Positions 49,637-63,673 of a stretch of DNA of 64,000 nucleotides are shown one piece after another. The stretch spans positions 1,364,001 through 1,428,000 of the forward strand of contig CM106586.1 of assembly GCA_048013815.1 (NCBI GenBank). Direction: 5' to 3'. The notes beneath the pieces are model-generated. The model was not told where the DNA came from and ran no database searches. It worked only from the letters and a program-made list of their open reading frames with translations. Each line of letters begins with the position of its first letter. The first letter of the stretch is position 1. This DNA comes from Setoptus koraiensis (lineage: Eukaryota; Arthropoda). A program made the translations under genes and the position numbers.

Positions 49637-51124
49637 ATAATGTATTGAAAGCATGCGAGAAAACGAATGGATCGGCCAAGGGAACCGAGCGGTCGTGAAA
49701 AATTTGTGACCGACAAAGCAAAACTACACGTCAGTTATAGTAACAACTATAAATTTCAATTTTAAGATACTCAATAAAAAGTCTCATGAATAATAATAGT
49801 ATCAAATGTGATACACATTGAAAAAGAAATAATCTCATGTTTTAATCTTTGGTCAAATTAGATTGTTCTATCCTTCCCATTGATGTGGGCTAGGTGGTAG
49901 TTCGGACGGATGTGCAACAGTTGAAGATGTGAAGGATTTGAAAGCGGCTGAGTGAGGGTTTATACACAAAGGGGTCCTAGCGGAACTAGCGCACCTTTCC
50001 AAAATAGTCTTGTGTAACAACTCTGTGATATTTCAAATATACATTCAAGGATAAATGATGAAATTGTTAGTACTGCGTGCGAGAAATGATGAGATATTTC
50101 AGTGATAATTGAGTGAACAAAACTAACCTTTAACTTGTGTGACATAAACTAAGTCACGTTCAAAGCCATCGTCAAATGGGATAGGAGCTGTGGGTTCTAG
50201 ATCACAACAAAACTTTCTTGCTCCTTGTATAGAGTGACAACATTTGCACATACAAGAATGATATCGTATTCTGCCCTCTTCCAAATATGGGTGATTTAAG
50301 GCAGTAGCACCATCAATTCTTTTATCAGGATTAAATACCAACATCTGACATAACAAGTGGACAGCTTCATGTGTTGCTTGCGAGGATAAAATGTACAGGG
50401 CAGTAAGTGCTGGTTGTTTGAAGGGACTCCTTCTTATGTGATTCTTTGCTCCTTGACAAGCGTATTTCATGTCCTCATTTGAAGGGGTACCTAATAAATC
50501 AACAATTAAATCTAGTTGCTGGACAGGTGTCTGAGCCTGAAATAATATTCTTCTACCAAGAAGCTCAGCAAAAATACATCCGACAGACCAAATATCTATA
50601 GCTGACGAATAATGTTTAGCTCCCATAAGTAGTTCAGGCGCTCGATAATATTGTGTCACTACCTCCAAGGTCATGTGCTTATACCGATCTGGTTCCACTC
50701 TGGCTAATCCAAAATCACAAATCTTTAACAAACAATTACTATTTACTAATAGGTTACCAGGTTTGATATCACGATGTAATATTTTTGCCGAGTGCAAATA
50801 CTTCAAACCTCTCAAAGTTTGATAAAGAAATATTTTGACGTGATCAGATGTCAGGGGTTGGGATGATACAATAATCTTGTGTAGATCGGATTGCATAAGC
50901 TCGGTTATCACATATAATTCCTGAAAATAATCTAAATGAGGTGGTTGTAATATATCTAATGCTGACATGACATTTTCATGTTTAAGGAAGCATAGCATTT
51001 TGATCTCACGCAACACACGTTTACTTGAGACAAAATTTTGGAAGACATTGGGCATCTTTTTGAGAGCCACTTTTTTTCCGTCCCTTGGGTCCGTCACCGA
51101 CCAAACGATACCAAACGCTCCATA
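49637..51124. repeat. Segmental duplication, daughter copy (NLK body and 3' flank)
   Basis: Near-identical to 39518-41005 in the same orientation. It retains the NLK intron, so it is a DNA-level copy and not a retrocopy. Its right end (ccata then divergence) is followed by about 38 bases of unplaced filler and then block R. Confidence 0.95.
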
Positions 51125-51193
51125 ACCGTGAATATTCTTACAAACCTGTACAAATCTGACCAATTGCTCAGCGCGCGTTCGAAACCATATCAC
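49868..51193 (-). pseudogene. 5'-truncated near-identical copy of Nemo-like kinase
   Basis: Exons B' (49868-50022) and A' (from 50128) encode the same residues as parental NLK from the GYGAFG loop to the last codon; the one exon-B difference is silent (TGC to TGT). Upstream of the loop the parental sequence is replaced by filler and block R, read as VRFVQVCKNIH. The contiguous frame stays open to about 51290 but contains no ATG; a GTG is at 51193. The first in-frame ATG is in KKMPN, after the glycine loop and the ATP-binding lysine, and would give a dead kinase. It could be expressed only by non-ATG initiation or by splicing from an upstream exon. I call it a recent pseudogene with an intact body; a chimeric gene is not excluded. 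Confidence 0.8.
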
Positions 51194-51455
51194 TTGATGG
51201 CATTGCGTTGGAGTAGCTGAATTTCCTGTTATGTAAGGTCGCTTTCCGTCTGATTCTTGTGCATGTCTCGCGCTTTTTTGAATAACATGAGCCCCAATCT
51301 CTTAGTAGTTTTGTTATGTAAGCATTGTCCACTAGCCTAGCATGAGCGCGCGCGGGCACCTGATACGCTGATGCCAAACTTCAACTACATATCAGTACAG
51401 TTTGTCAGTTTTCATCTCTATCCCGATTCTGAAGTTAGGTGACAAAAGTCGCATT
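51163..51455 (+). promoter_or_regulatory. Block R, copy 2: likely promoter of the second membrane-protein gene
   Basis: Same 293 bases as 48536-48828, one difference seen. It ends 53 bases before ATG 51509. On the minus strand it supplies the open frame fused upstream of the NLK copy. A 69-codon antisense frame is identical in both R copies simply because the DNA is. Confidence 0.6.
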
Positions 51456-51508
51456 GAGCATTAAGAAATAGAATTAGCCGAAAGAGTGCCTATTAGTTAT
51501 TGAGGACC

Positions 51509-52312
51509 ATGAGCGATGACGCTGCCACTACTGCTCCAGTATCACTGCCGGATTTTGATGAGATCTGCAAAGGGGAATGGGGGCTACTAACCTATCGTGA
51601 TTTTTTCATTCATAGTGATTGTCAGTCAATCACTGGCGATCGATCGGAGTTTTACAAATGGTGTGCACAACCGGAGCGCAAAAACGCACCTGATTCTTAC
51701 AAAGAAGCTATTTGTTCGTTTGAGAGCTTTCCAGGCCAAGTCATCAAGGGAGAATTTTTCATTTCGCACGACATAAATATAGATGAGCATGAAAATAAGT
51801 TCCTAGGGTACGAGCTCCTGAAAGTCGGGGAACTAGATCATAATTGCCCAGAAAATAGATTCGAAACCACTGAATCAGACTACAAAGATGTCCTCGATTA
51901 CTGCAATGCTACATTGAATAAGGAAGATGTAAGTAAATGGAGGACAACCCTCCCTTCTCCTACGCCTGAGGAAGGGTCATCCTTGGCGATCATCCTGGTA
52001 GTTGTCGCTATTTTGATTATTGTTTTCATCGCTATGTTGATCTATCTCTATATGGGGAATGTGTCGAATAAGCGAAGATCTGGTGCAATATCGGGAACAG
52101 GGAGCCAAATAGTCGCCAGAGATTCACTAAGGGCTCCGCCATCTCTGCCAACAATGTCCAAGGTGGCAGACAAGACCTTGAGATCGGAGGTGAATCATTA
52201 CAAGATTCCATCCCTTATTAGATCATCATCAGCTAGGTCGCCATCAGGTGGGCCACCATCAGCTAGGTCGCCATCCTCTAGATTACCATCAGGCAAGGCT
52301 TCGATGGTTTGA
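51509..52312 (+). CDS. Unrecognised single-pass membrane protein, six-cysteine ectodomain, RSPS tail (copy 2)
   Basis: Paralogue of the gene at 48889, also unrecognised. From ATG 51509 it encodes 267 aa; an earlier in-frame TTG is not needed. The same layout is seen: no signal peptide, six cysteines in matching contexts (EICKG, SDC, KWC, AIC, HNC, DYC), the shared phrases Y-x-DF, EFY-x-WC and SFESFPG versus FYDRFPG, one membrane segment (SSLAIILVVVAILIIVFIAM), then a basic tail with SARSPSGGPPSARSPSSR and C-terminal K-A-S-M-V. The conserved A-S-M-V end and RSPS units, retained although most other residues differ, suggest selection on the tail. The two ectodomains are clearly diverged, in contrast to their near-identical block R. 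AATAAA is at 52387-52392. Confidence 0.8.
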   Translation: MSDDAATTAPVSLPDFDEICKGEWGLLTYRDFFIHSDCQSITGDRSEFYKWCAQPERKNAPDSYKEAICSFESFPGQVIKGEFFISHDINIDEHENKFLGYELLKVGELDHNCPENRFETTESDYKDVLDYCNATLNKEDVSKWRTTLPSPTPEEGSSLAIILVVVAILIIVFIAMLIYLYMGNVSNKRRSGAISGTGSQIVARDSLRAPPSLPTMSKVADKTLRSEVNHYKIPSLIRSSSARSPSGGPPSARSPSSRLPSGKASMV

Positions 52313-52386
52313 TTGATATTTTGTTATTACAATTATGTAATTTACAGGGCGAGTGGAGCGGCCGCAGAAATTGAGTGTCAATCAAG

Positions 52387-52441
52387 AATAAACTGAATTC
52401 GACCGATCACAGAGGAGAAGGACTGTCTATCTTTGTTTATT
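52387..52441. promoter_or_regulatory. Paired convergent poly(A) signals
   Basis: AATAAA on + (52387-52392) serves the membrane-protein gene, and AATAAA on - (TTTATT, 52436-52441) serves ACOX3. The two signals are 43 bases apart, so the transcripts end almost back to back or overlap. Confidence 0.7.
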
Positions 52442-52481
52442 AATTAGATATCTATAATAATAGTAATAATATAAAAACAAT

Positions 52482-54590
52482 CTACAATCTTGGCTTTAAA
52501 TAAGCTATGATGGGCTTGTTATCTGTGAATTCCCTATACCAATCCGGCCGTTGCATAGCGTTTTTAGCGTTCATTATTGCATCGTAAATATTCTTGTAAA
52601 TCTGACCATCGGATTTGCCCAACGCAGAGTTTAATATAAAATCACTTGGTGCCATAGCGTCTGCCAAAGATACGGCATCATTCTTTATCTCGGAACACAA
52701 TTTTAGAATGGCCGCTCTAATATATTCCGTTGGTTTAGCACCCTCGAAATAACCAGCTTGATACAAGGTGGCCAAATTTTTCTCTAATGACCACAGACCA
52801 TACAACAAGCCCAACCTTTCAAGAACTTGAGCCATCGGTACCTCGAGTTCTTCAATGTTTGTGAAGGTGTGCCATCTTTCTAAAACTAGCTCGTCACAGA
52901 AAGCAAACGACAATGAGCGTGCAAAGTAAACTTGTGAGTTACTTTTGGACATAAATGGATCCTTGTCTAAACTGAGCTGTTCTTTTAGTTTCTGAGCCGA
53001 TTGCTTTAGTAGCCAACAAACCAAAAATTTGTAAGTCTCTATGATAAATGTCATGGACAATACATCTTGTGGCCTCTGAATGTTGGCCTTCGTTTTAAGC
53101 ACTGCCTCACAATTGTCTAGATAATCTAGTGAGCCGAATGGAGAACTAATAGCTTGATTACTTTCCAGTTTTTGATCATACAATCTAATGAGATAATTGC
53201 TCGTTTGTTGTTGCAAAACATTGTTGTCACCCTCATAGGTATTGTTAGCGTCATGATCGGAACGTAGATCGCCCAAGCCGGAAGCCTTCAGGTAACCGTG
53301 TCCACCACAAGCCTCGCGACACTCTTGAATGGCATCGCGAGCTATAAAACCGGCCAACCCTTTTGCAGCACTAGACACAGCATGTATCTCGGCCCCCTGT
53401 TCGCCAATGTCCTCTTGATCGCCGCCAAACATAACAGCCACTTGAAAGTTTATAAAGTCCCTCAAGAAGGTCATGGAGAAATTTTGCCACAAATAACAAG
53501 CAGCCAGATAGGGAAAGAGACGCCATTGTTGCATTTGATACTCGATGATAGGCAATTCCTCGCAATCTTCAGGTCCGAATTGTCGTCGTGCCGCCGAATA
53601 TCTTATCGCAATAGTGACAGCCTTCTCTAGATTGGACACTGACATACCAACTATGCCCACTCTGCCCATAGATAGAGTTCCTAGCATGACACCCATGCGG
53701 CGCTTGGTATTTGAATCGCCTGTGTAATTGCCTTTCTTGTCCATGTCGCCCGACCTATTAAACATGCAATCCTTTGGAATGCGATGATTCTTAAACTGTA
53801 AAAATCCGTTGTCAACTCCATTGAGGCCAATTTTGGGGCCCATGTCACCAACCACGATGCCCGAGTATGGCAACAATGTTTGTGGACATCTAATGGGCAC
53901 TATAAAGGCATTCAGTCCGTTACATTTGCCGTCGGCTGTATACAATTGCGCAAACACAACAGCGTGCGTGGCTGTTTGGCCCATATTGCCCGACCATACT
54001 TTAGTTGCTTCGAATGTTGGAGTGTTTAAAACAAATTCATTCGTTTTAGGATCATAATCGGCCCTAGTGAGCATATTTTTCGTATTGCTTCCGTGTCCCA
54101 TTTCTGTCAGCGCAAAGCACCCCAATGCTTTAAAGTCCATGATCTCGTCTAATATCTTAATGTGACGCGCTGAGCCTTGATTCCTTAAACTGTTTGTTAC
54201 AAATTCATACGATAGAAACAACTTCATCGATAGTGACCAATCGTATTGCCCAATGACATTGTATAATACTTGTGTCAATGTTGGATTTGCATAGAATTGA
54301 TCCTCATCTAACAATTCAAATTCAATCAGACGCTTCATTCTGATCAGACACAAACGACGATGTTCGTCCCGGGACAATTCCTCCGATGGATGTCTGAAAA
54401 ATATAGAGTCACTCTCTAACGTCTTCCATATCTTGTGTTTAAATCTGACAATTTCCTCGCCGTCTCTCAATAATCTCATTTTGCGCCAATCAAAGGTGGC
54501 CCGCCGCCTGTAGATGTCCAATGGTCCTGGTGCGAAATCTGGCATCATCTCCAGCCACTCGGGCGTGATGGTCAGGTCGGTCACTTCCAT
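52482..54590 (-). CDS. ACOX3: Peroxisomal acyl-CoA oxidase 3
   Basis: Catalyses the FAD-dependent, H2O2-forming first step of peroxisomal beta-oxidation; ACOX3 favours branched chains in vertebrates. The 702-aa single-exon frame aligns with human ACOX3 from PGPLD-x-YR-x-RA-x-F-W to the end. Landmarks: [67 protein letters not shown], the glycine-rich [12 protein letters not shown] and the catalytic-glutamate region [17 protein letters not shown]. The C-terminal [13 protein letters not shown] parallels VNKPVIGSLKSKL of human ACOX3. The final tripeptide is PRL rather than SKL, a weak or atypical PTS1 signal, although a Lys-Pro-Arg-Leu end may still bind PEX5. The length is normal for the family. 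Confidence 0.96.
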   Translation of the reverse strand: MEVTDLTITPEWLEMMPDFAPGPLDIYRRRATFDWRKMRLLRDGEEIVRFKHKIWKTLESDSIFFRHPSEELSRDEHRRLCLIRMKRLIEFELLDEDQFYANPTLTQVLYNVIGQYDWSLSMKLFLSYEFVTNSLRNQGSARHIKILDEIMDFKALGCFALTEMGHGSNTKNMLTRADYDPKTNEFVLNTPTFEATKVWSGNMGQTATHAVVFAQLYTADGKCNGLNAFIVPIRCPQTLLPYSGIVVGDMGPKIGLNGVDNGFLQFKNHRIPKDCMFNRSGDMDKKGNYTGDSNTKRRMGVMLGTLSMGRVGIVGMSVSNLEKAVTIAIRYSAARRQFGPEDCEELPIIEYQMQQWRLFPYLAACYLWQNFSMTFLRDFINFQVAVMFGGDQEDIGEQGAEIHAVSSAAKGLAGFIARDAIQECREACGGHGYLKASGLGDLRSDHDANNTYEGDNNVLQQQTSNYLIRLYDQKLESNQAISSPFGSLDYLDNCEAVLKTKANIQRPQDVLSMTFIIETYKFLVCWLLKQSAQKLKEQLSLDKDPFMSKSNSQVYFARSLSFAFCDELVLERWHTFTNIEELEVPMAQVLERLGLLYGLWSLEKNLATLYQAGYFEGAKPTEYIRAAILKLCSEIKNDAVSLADAMAPSDFILNSALGKSDGQIYKNIYDAIMNAKNAMQRPDWYREFTDNKPIIAYLKPRL

Positions 54591-59600
<5,010 letters not shown>

Positions 59601-60725
59601 ATGCTAGTGAGAAGACTGAGCTATTTGTTAGGTAGTATGAGTGGTAGACATCACTGCCAAACTATAAATGGAACACGTAAACTGAAAAATTTTACAGTCT
59701 ACTCAAGTGAACTAACGCCCAAAACAAACGCAGAAAATCATCAGATTATAAGTCTCCTCAAGATAGTCAAAACCACCAAAATACCCTATAAATTATTGTC
59801 CTCAAGTGACCAACAGTCCATTGAGATCCCAATAAAAAAAACTGACAACATGGCTACCATAATCAGTGGAACTAAATTGGCCGGTGATATCAAGACCAAA
59901 CTCAAAGCTAAAGTAGAGCGAGAAAAACTAAAGCCGAATCTCGCCATTGTACAAGTAGGAAATCGTGAAGATTCAAATGTTTATATTCGTATGAAAATAC
60001 AATTTGCTGAATCTATCGGAGCCTCTGCCAATCTTATCAAACTGCCAAGTACAATTAGTGAAGTAGAACTCGTAGATACTATTATCAAATTGAACGAGGA
60101 TGACAATGTTCACGGTATAATAACTCAATTGCCATTCAATTGCGACACAAAAATAGATGCCGATAAAATTACAAATACAATAGCACCGCACAAGGATGTG
60201 GATGGACTTAGTGTTGTTAATGCTGGAAAACTGCTCCATGGTGATCTGACTGGATCCTCTTTTATCCCATGCACTCCCAATGGTTGTCTAGAGATGATCA
60301 AGGAGGCTGGTATCAAGATCGAAGGTACTCGATCTGTTGTTATTGGACGAAGTAAAATTGTTGGTTCGCCAATGGCACAGTTATTAGTTTGGAACAACTC
60401 AACTGTGACCATATGCCACTCGATGACTAAGAATTTAGAGGGTATATGCCGCGATGCAGACATAATAGTTGTGGCCGTAGGTCGGCCTCAAATGGTTAAA
60501 CAGACTTGGATCAAACCTGGTGCAGTTGTAATAGATTGCGGTATTAATTGTATTCCAGATGCAACCAAAAAGTCTGGTACACGTTTAGTCGGGGATGTTG
60601 ACTATGAAGATTGTAAATTGGTGGCAAGTGCTATTACTCCAGTGCCAGGTGGTGTGGGTCCAATGACGGTGGCCATGTTGATAGCCAACACTGTGGAGGC
60701 AGCCTCTCGAGCCAACAATAGGTGA
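59601..60725 (+). CDS. Methylenetetrahydrofolate dehydrogenase/cyclohydrolase, MTHFD1-type D/C domain only
   Basis: Interconverts methylene-, methenyl- and formyl-tetrahydrofolate. The 374-aa frame has an 83-residue N-terminal extension and then a full FolD-type domain. Landmarks: LAIVQVGNREDSNVYIRMK (Tyr and the catalytic Lys, about K132), HGIITQLPF, KDVDGLSVVNAGKL, CTPNGCLEMIKEAG, VVIGRSKIVGSPMAQLL, GAVVIDCGIN and PVPGGVGPMTVAM. Wording is closer to the D/C domain of trifunctional MTHFD1 than to MTHFD2, but no formyl-THF synthetase domain follows: the serpin begins 114 bases downstream on the other strand. The first 18 residues (MLVRRLSYLLGSMSGRHH) are basic with no acidic residue, like a mitochondrial presequence; ATG 59850 would give a cytosolic form without it. 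Because of this mix I give no firm symbol. Confidence 0.92.
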   Translation: MLVRRLSYLLGSMSGRHHCQTINGTRKLKNFTVYSSELTPKTNAENHQIISLLKIVKTTKIPYKLLSSSDQQSIEIPIKKTDNMATIISGTKLAGDIKTKLKAKVEREKLKPNLAIVQVGNREDSNVYIRMKIQFAESIGASANLIKLPSTISEVELVDTIIKLNEDDNVHGIITQLPFNCDTKIDADKITNTIAPHKDVDGLSVVNAGKLLHGDLTGSSFIPCTPNGCLEMIKEAGIKIEGTRSVVIGRSKIVGSPMAQLLVWNNSTVTICHSMTKNLEGICRDADIIVVAVGRPQMVKQTWIKPGAVVIDCGINCIPDATKKSGTRLVGDVDYEDCKLVASAITPVPGGVGPMTVAMLIANTVEAASRANNR

Positions 60726-60839
60726 TTTTACTCTATATCCGTTTTTTTTCTACCTACATGTATTATCTCGCCGAGATAAAATTTTTCCTGTCACAAAATT
60801 GATATATACAGATAGTAATTTTTTCATTTTTACTATAAG

Positions 60840-62752
60840 TTATTGTCGGACTCTGCCCATAGCTAATATTAAACCATTGATACCATCTAGAACAAAATAC
60901 AAGAATGGTCCACTTAATTTGATTGATGTTGCCTCTTGGCGTGATCTAGCTCGACGAAGCCCTGAAGCTCCTAATCCTTTGACTGGAAGTTTCACCTTAC
61001 TCGATGCTCCTACTTTCAACCTGTCTTCGGCTTGATAGTACTTAGGATTAATCGTGCCAATGTCGATTGAAGTTTCATGAATTATATCACTTGGCCTCAA
61101 CCACATGTTAAGCCCAACCTCATTGAATTTATTGTGTTGGTCTCCGTAAAATATGTCACTTAGTCCCAACTCCCTCAGGGCCCCCTCAACATTTGTTGGA
61201 CCTCTATCGAACTTAATCACAGGTATCTAGAAAAAGAAGCGATTCAAAACAATAGAGTAATATTTAATCGCATGATACTGAGAAAATAAATGATACAAAA
61301 TTTCTACCACTTTACCTGTATGGCGAGTCGTTGAACTTCAAGACTATTAATCATATCAGCCAGCACTTGTGCATTGAGCTTGGACATCAGCAAACTTGTT
61401 GAATTTGAATGATTCGGCATTACTATCACAAGGGAAATGAGACGGTTCTTAAAGGGTATCTCAATAGTTTTACAATCTAGGTCGTAATTTACACCATATT
61501 TCAATAATGTCGATTCCGTTTCAATGAACACCGGTGCATCCTTCTTCCTGATATTTCTTCTAACGCTGGGCGACGATTTTGGCAATGATCTTGGATATAA
61601 TTGATGTTTTAAGCAAGATTGGGTCTTTGCGAGTCCAGTTAAGTTCGTCAATTCACAGTTTACATCATGATCATTATTGAAGCTTCTAGACTCTTTCATG
61701 AACACATCTAGGGTACCTCGAAAATGAAAAGCACTGACTAAAAGCATAGCGATCGGTTTTTGATGTATTTTTTCAGACAAAATGATATCTTTGATTTTAC
61801 CTTCTGTGTTACTAGCCACCAACGAGTTAATATGCTGCCTTGTTTCTTCGCCGTTATGAAGGAAATTAACCGGATGTACAATAGTCTTGTAAAAATGTCT
61901 TAGCAGAGACTGATAGTTGTAGTCAATATTTATGCCTCGTTGAATATAGATACTCTGAATGGATGCCATCTGGCTCAGAGTAGGTGAAGCTATGATTTCT
62001 CGGTTTTGATAATTATACTTGGTTGCTGCTGACCCTTCGGTGGGAGAATCTCTTCCATGAACAAATTTGTTTGATTTCATGTTGAATTTATTTGAATGAA
62101 GTTGAGATGAATTGTTGTGTCGAATGTCAGCCGTATTAGAGGCTGGATTATCTAAACTTTTCTCTCTGAGATACATCAGTTTAGGAAGAGACAATTGATT
62201 GATATCGTCGTTTGCGAATGACCATGCCTGATATCCTTTTCGATGTGAATGATATGAGGAAAAACTTTCCTGCGGCTGATCAATGTCTACCAATTGTCTT
62301 TCTCGTCGATATACACTGGTTTTGTTGTGAATTGTTAATCTTGTTGATCTGGTCTCTTTGGCGCTTCGCTTTCGCTTGTTTATTGTACTCACTTGATTGA
62401 CCCCAACATGATTGAACATGTCCAGATAAGCCTGATTGATATCTTTTGGTCTCATAGACCAAATATATAAGGCATGGCGCAATGGTGAAATGACTTCGTA
62501 TCTTGACGATCCCATAATAATCATGGCTAGTGAAGAGGAGAGACATAATGGACAAAATACAATGACTTTGTCGCGAGGTTCTATTTTGTCAAGGGATCTT
62601 AGAACGTCCAAGCCGAAATGATTGGTCGATATGGCTAGTCTTCTCAATCCATGGGATACAACTTGGCAGTCTGCTGAACGACAGCGTTCTGCAAACCAAA
62701 GTGATACAGTTAGTAGTATAAGATGCTTTCTCGTTGAGTTGGCTATGAACAT
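60840..62752 (-). CDS. Divergent secreted serpin with a large insertion, probably non-inhibitory
   Basis: Exon 1 (61316-62752) and exon 2 (60840-61226) join by an 89-bp GT-AG intron in phase 0 to give 607 aa; serpins are usually near 400. A signal peptide (about 1-27) precedes helix A (FGLDVLRSL) and IVFCPLCLSSSLAMI, matching the serpin N-terminal core. Residues about 121-260 are a Ser/Asn/Arg-rich insertion. The fold resumes with SIYIQRGINIDYNYQ, FYKTIVHPVNF, HINSLVASNTEGKIKDII and LLVSAFHFRGT. Exon 2 gives GLSDIF, IIHETSIDIGT and the C-terminal signature PFLYFVLDGINGLILAMGRV. The reactive-loop hinge, normally rich in small residues (GTEAAAAT), reads GTINPKYYQAEDR, which argues against protease trapping. 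Which serpin orthologue this is, I cannot say. Confidence 0.88.
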
Positions 62753-63319
62753 TTTTGCATCAACACTATTTTATATGATTAGTTTATGAAATCAAAATTT
62801 GTTGATATTCAAGAACTGATAATCGAGCGTAGTTCAGATTGAAGTAAATATTATCAACTAATTCGCTACCAAAAGAGAAGAGAAAGAGGGAGAGAGAGAG
62901 AGAGAGAGAAATAAGAATGTTGTTATGCCACTTTCAAGCTCTTTTAAGGCCCACCCTCTGCGACATGCCGAGAAAAAGAAAAATCTTGAGGCCTATTCAG
63001 ATGTCACATGAAGAAAACTATCAATCTTGAGAACGCTATTATATCGTCAGCATTTCATTGACAATTTCAGGTGACACCCTTCTGTATGCAAGAGCGGTCA
63101 GATATGTTCCCGTCCAGCCAGCATTGGTAACAATCAACTGGTTTTTACGGCGATTCATCTACGTTAAATGACAACAATGAGTCGACCAAGACAGAATCGA
63201 CTATGCATTCTGTAATAGGACACCAAATAAGCAAGGCTCAAGAAAGACATCTAAATACTTGAGAATAGTGTTGTAAGCAAAACAAATTTTTATTTGATGT
63301 GTGTGTATGTGTGATTGAT
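62753..63319. other. Spacer between serpin and the small basic protein gene
   Basis: Holds the serpin upstream region, a short GA tract (about 62885-62910) and a minus-strand AATAAA (TTTATT at 63289-63294) for the next gene. Nothing else is recognised. Confidence 0.65.
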
Positions 63320-63673
63320 CTAACTGCTGTACCTAGATTTTATACGTCGGCGTCTCCTGGATCGGACTTTTTTAAGGTAGTCCACAGTTCGAAATATTTG
63401 ATTGATTTGTTGATCTTGTTGATGAGGGGATGACTTTAGTTTCAGATAATTCAGTTCCGACACCAGGTCGACGAATTTCTCCAGTTCCTCTTGACTCAAC
63501 TCTCTCCTAAGTTCTATACTTATAGGCCGGTTGTGATTAGATGACATAAAAGATAATGATTTTCTGGTTCTACTCCTGGGCGATAATGTGATCCTATAAT
63601 CCCTAAGTTTCTTACGCTCCTCCTCGGATGGTGGTGGAATGATTGGCTGCTTTGTATTGCTGTCGGTAGACAT
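63320..63673 (-). CDS. Small basic hypothetical protein, 117 aa
   Basis: Not recognised. The frame starts at ATG 63673. It has a Pro/Glu-rich start (IIPPPSEEERKKLRDYRI), a Ser/Arg stretch, a predicted helix (ELRRELSQEELEKFVDLVSEL) and an Arg-rich end (KKVRSRRRRRIKSRYSS). An AATAAA 26 bases beyond the stop on the same strand supports a real gene. The composition suggests a nuclear or RNA-associated protein, but that is inference only. Confidence 0.55.
   Translation of the reverse strand: MSTDSNTKQPIIPPPSEEERKKLRDYRITLSPRSRTRKSLSFMSSNHNRPISIELRRELSQEELEKFVDLVSELNYLKLKSSPHQQDQQINQIFRTVDYLKKVRSRRRRRIKSRYSS

Noticed and set aside
49868-51193. NLK copy as a retroposed gene
   Set aside because: The 105-bp intron is kept and there is no poly-A tract at its end, so it was copied as DNA.
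49868-51193. NLK copy as a normal functional kinase gene starting at 51193
   Set aside because: That codon is GTG, and no in-frame ATG exists before the ATP-binding lysine.
51168-51377. 69-aa minus-strand frame identical in both R copies (also 48541-48750)
   Set aside because: Identity follows from the near-identical DNA; the one base difference does not test selection, and no family or splice context supports it.
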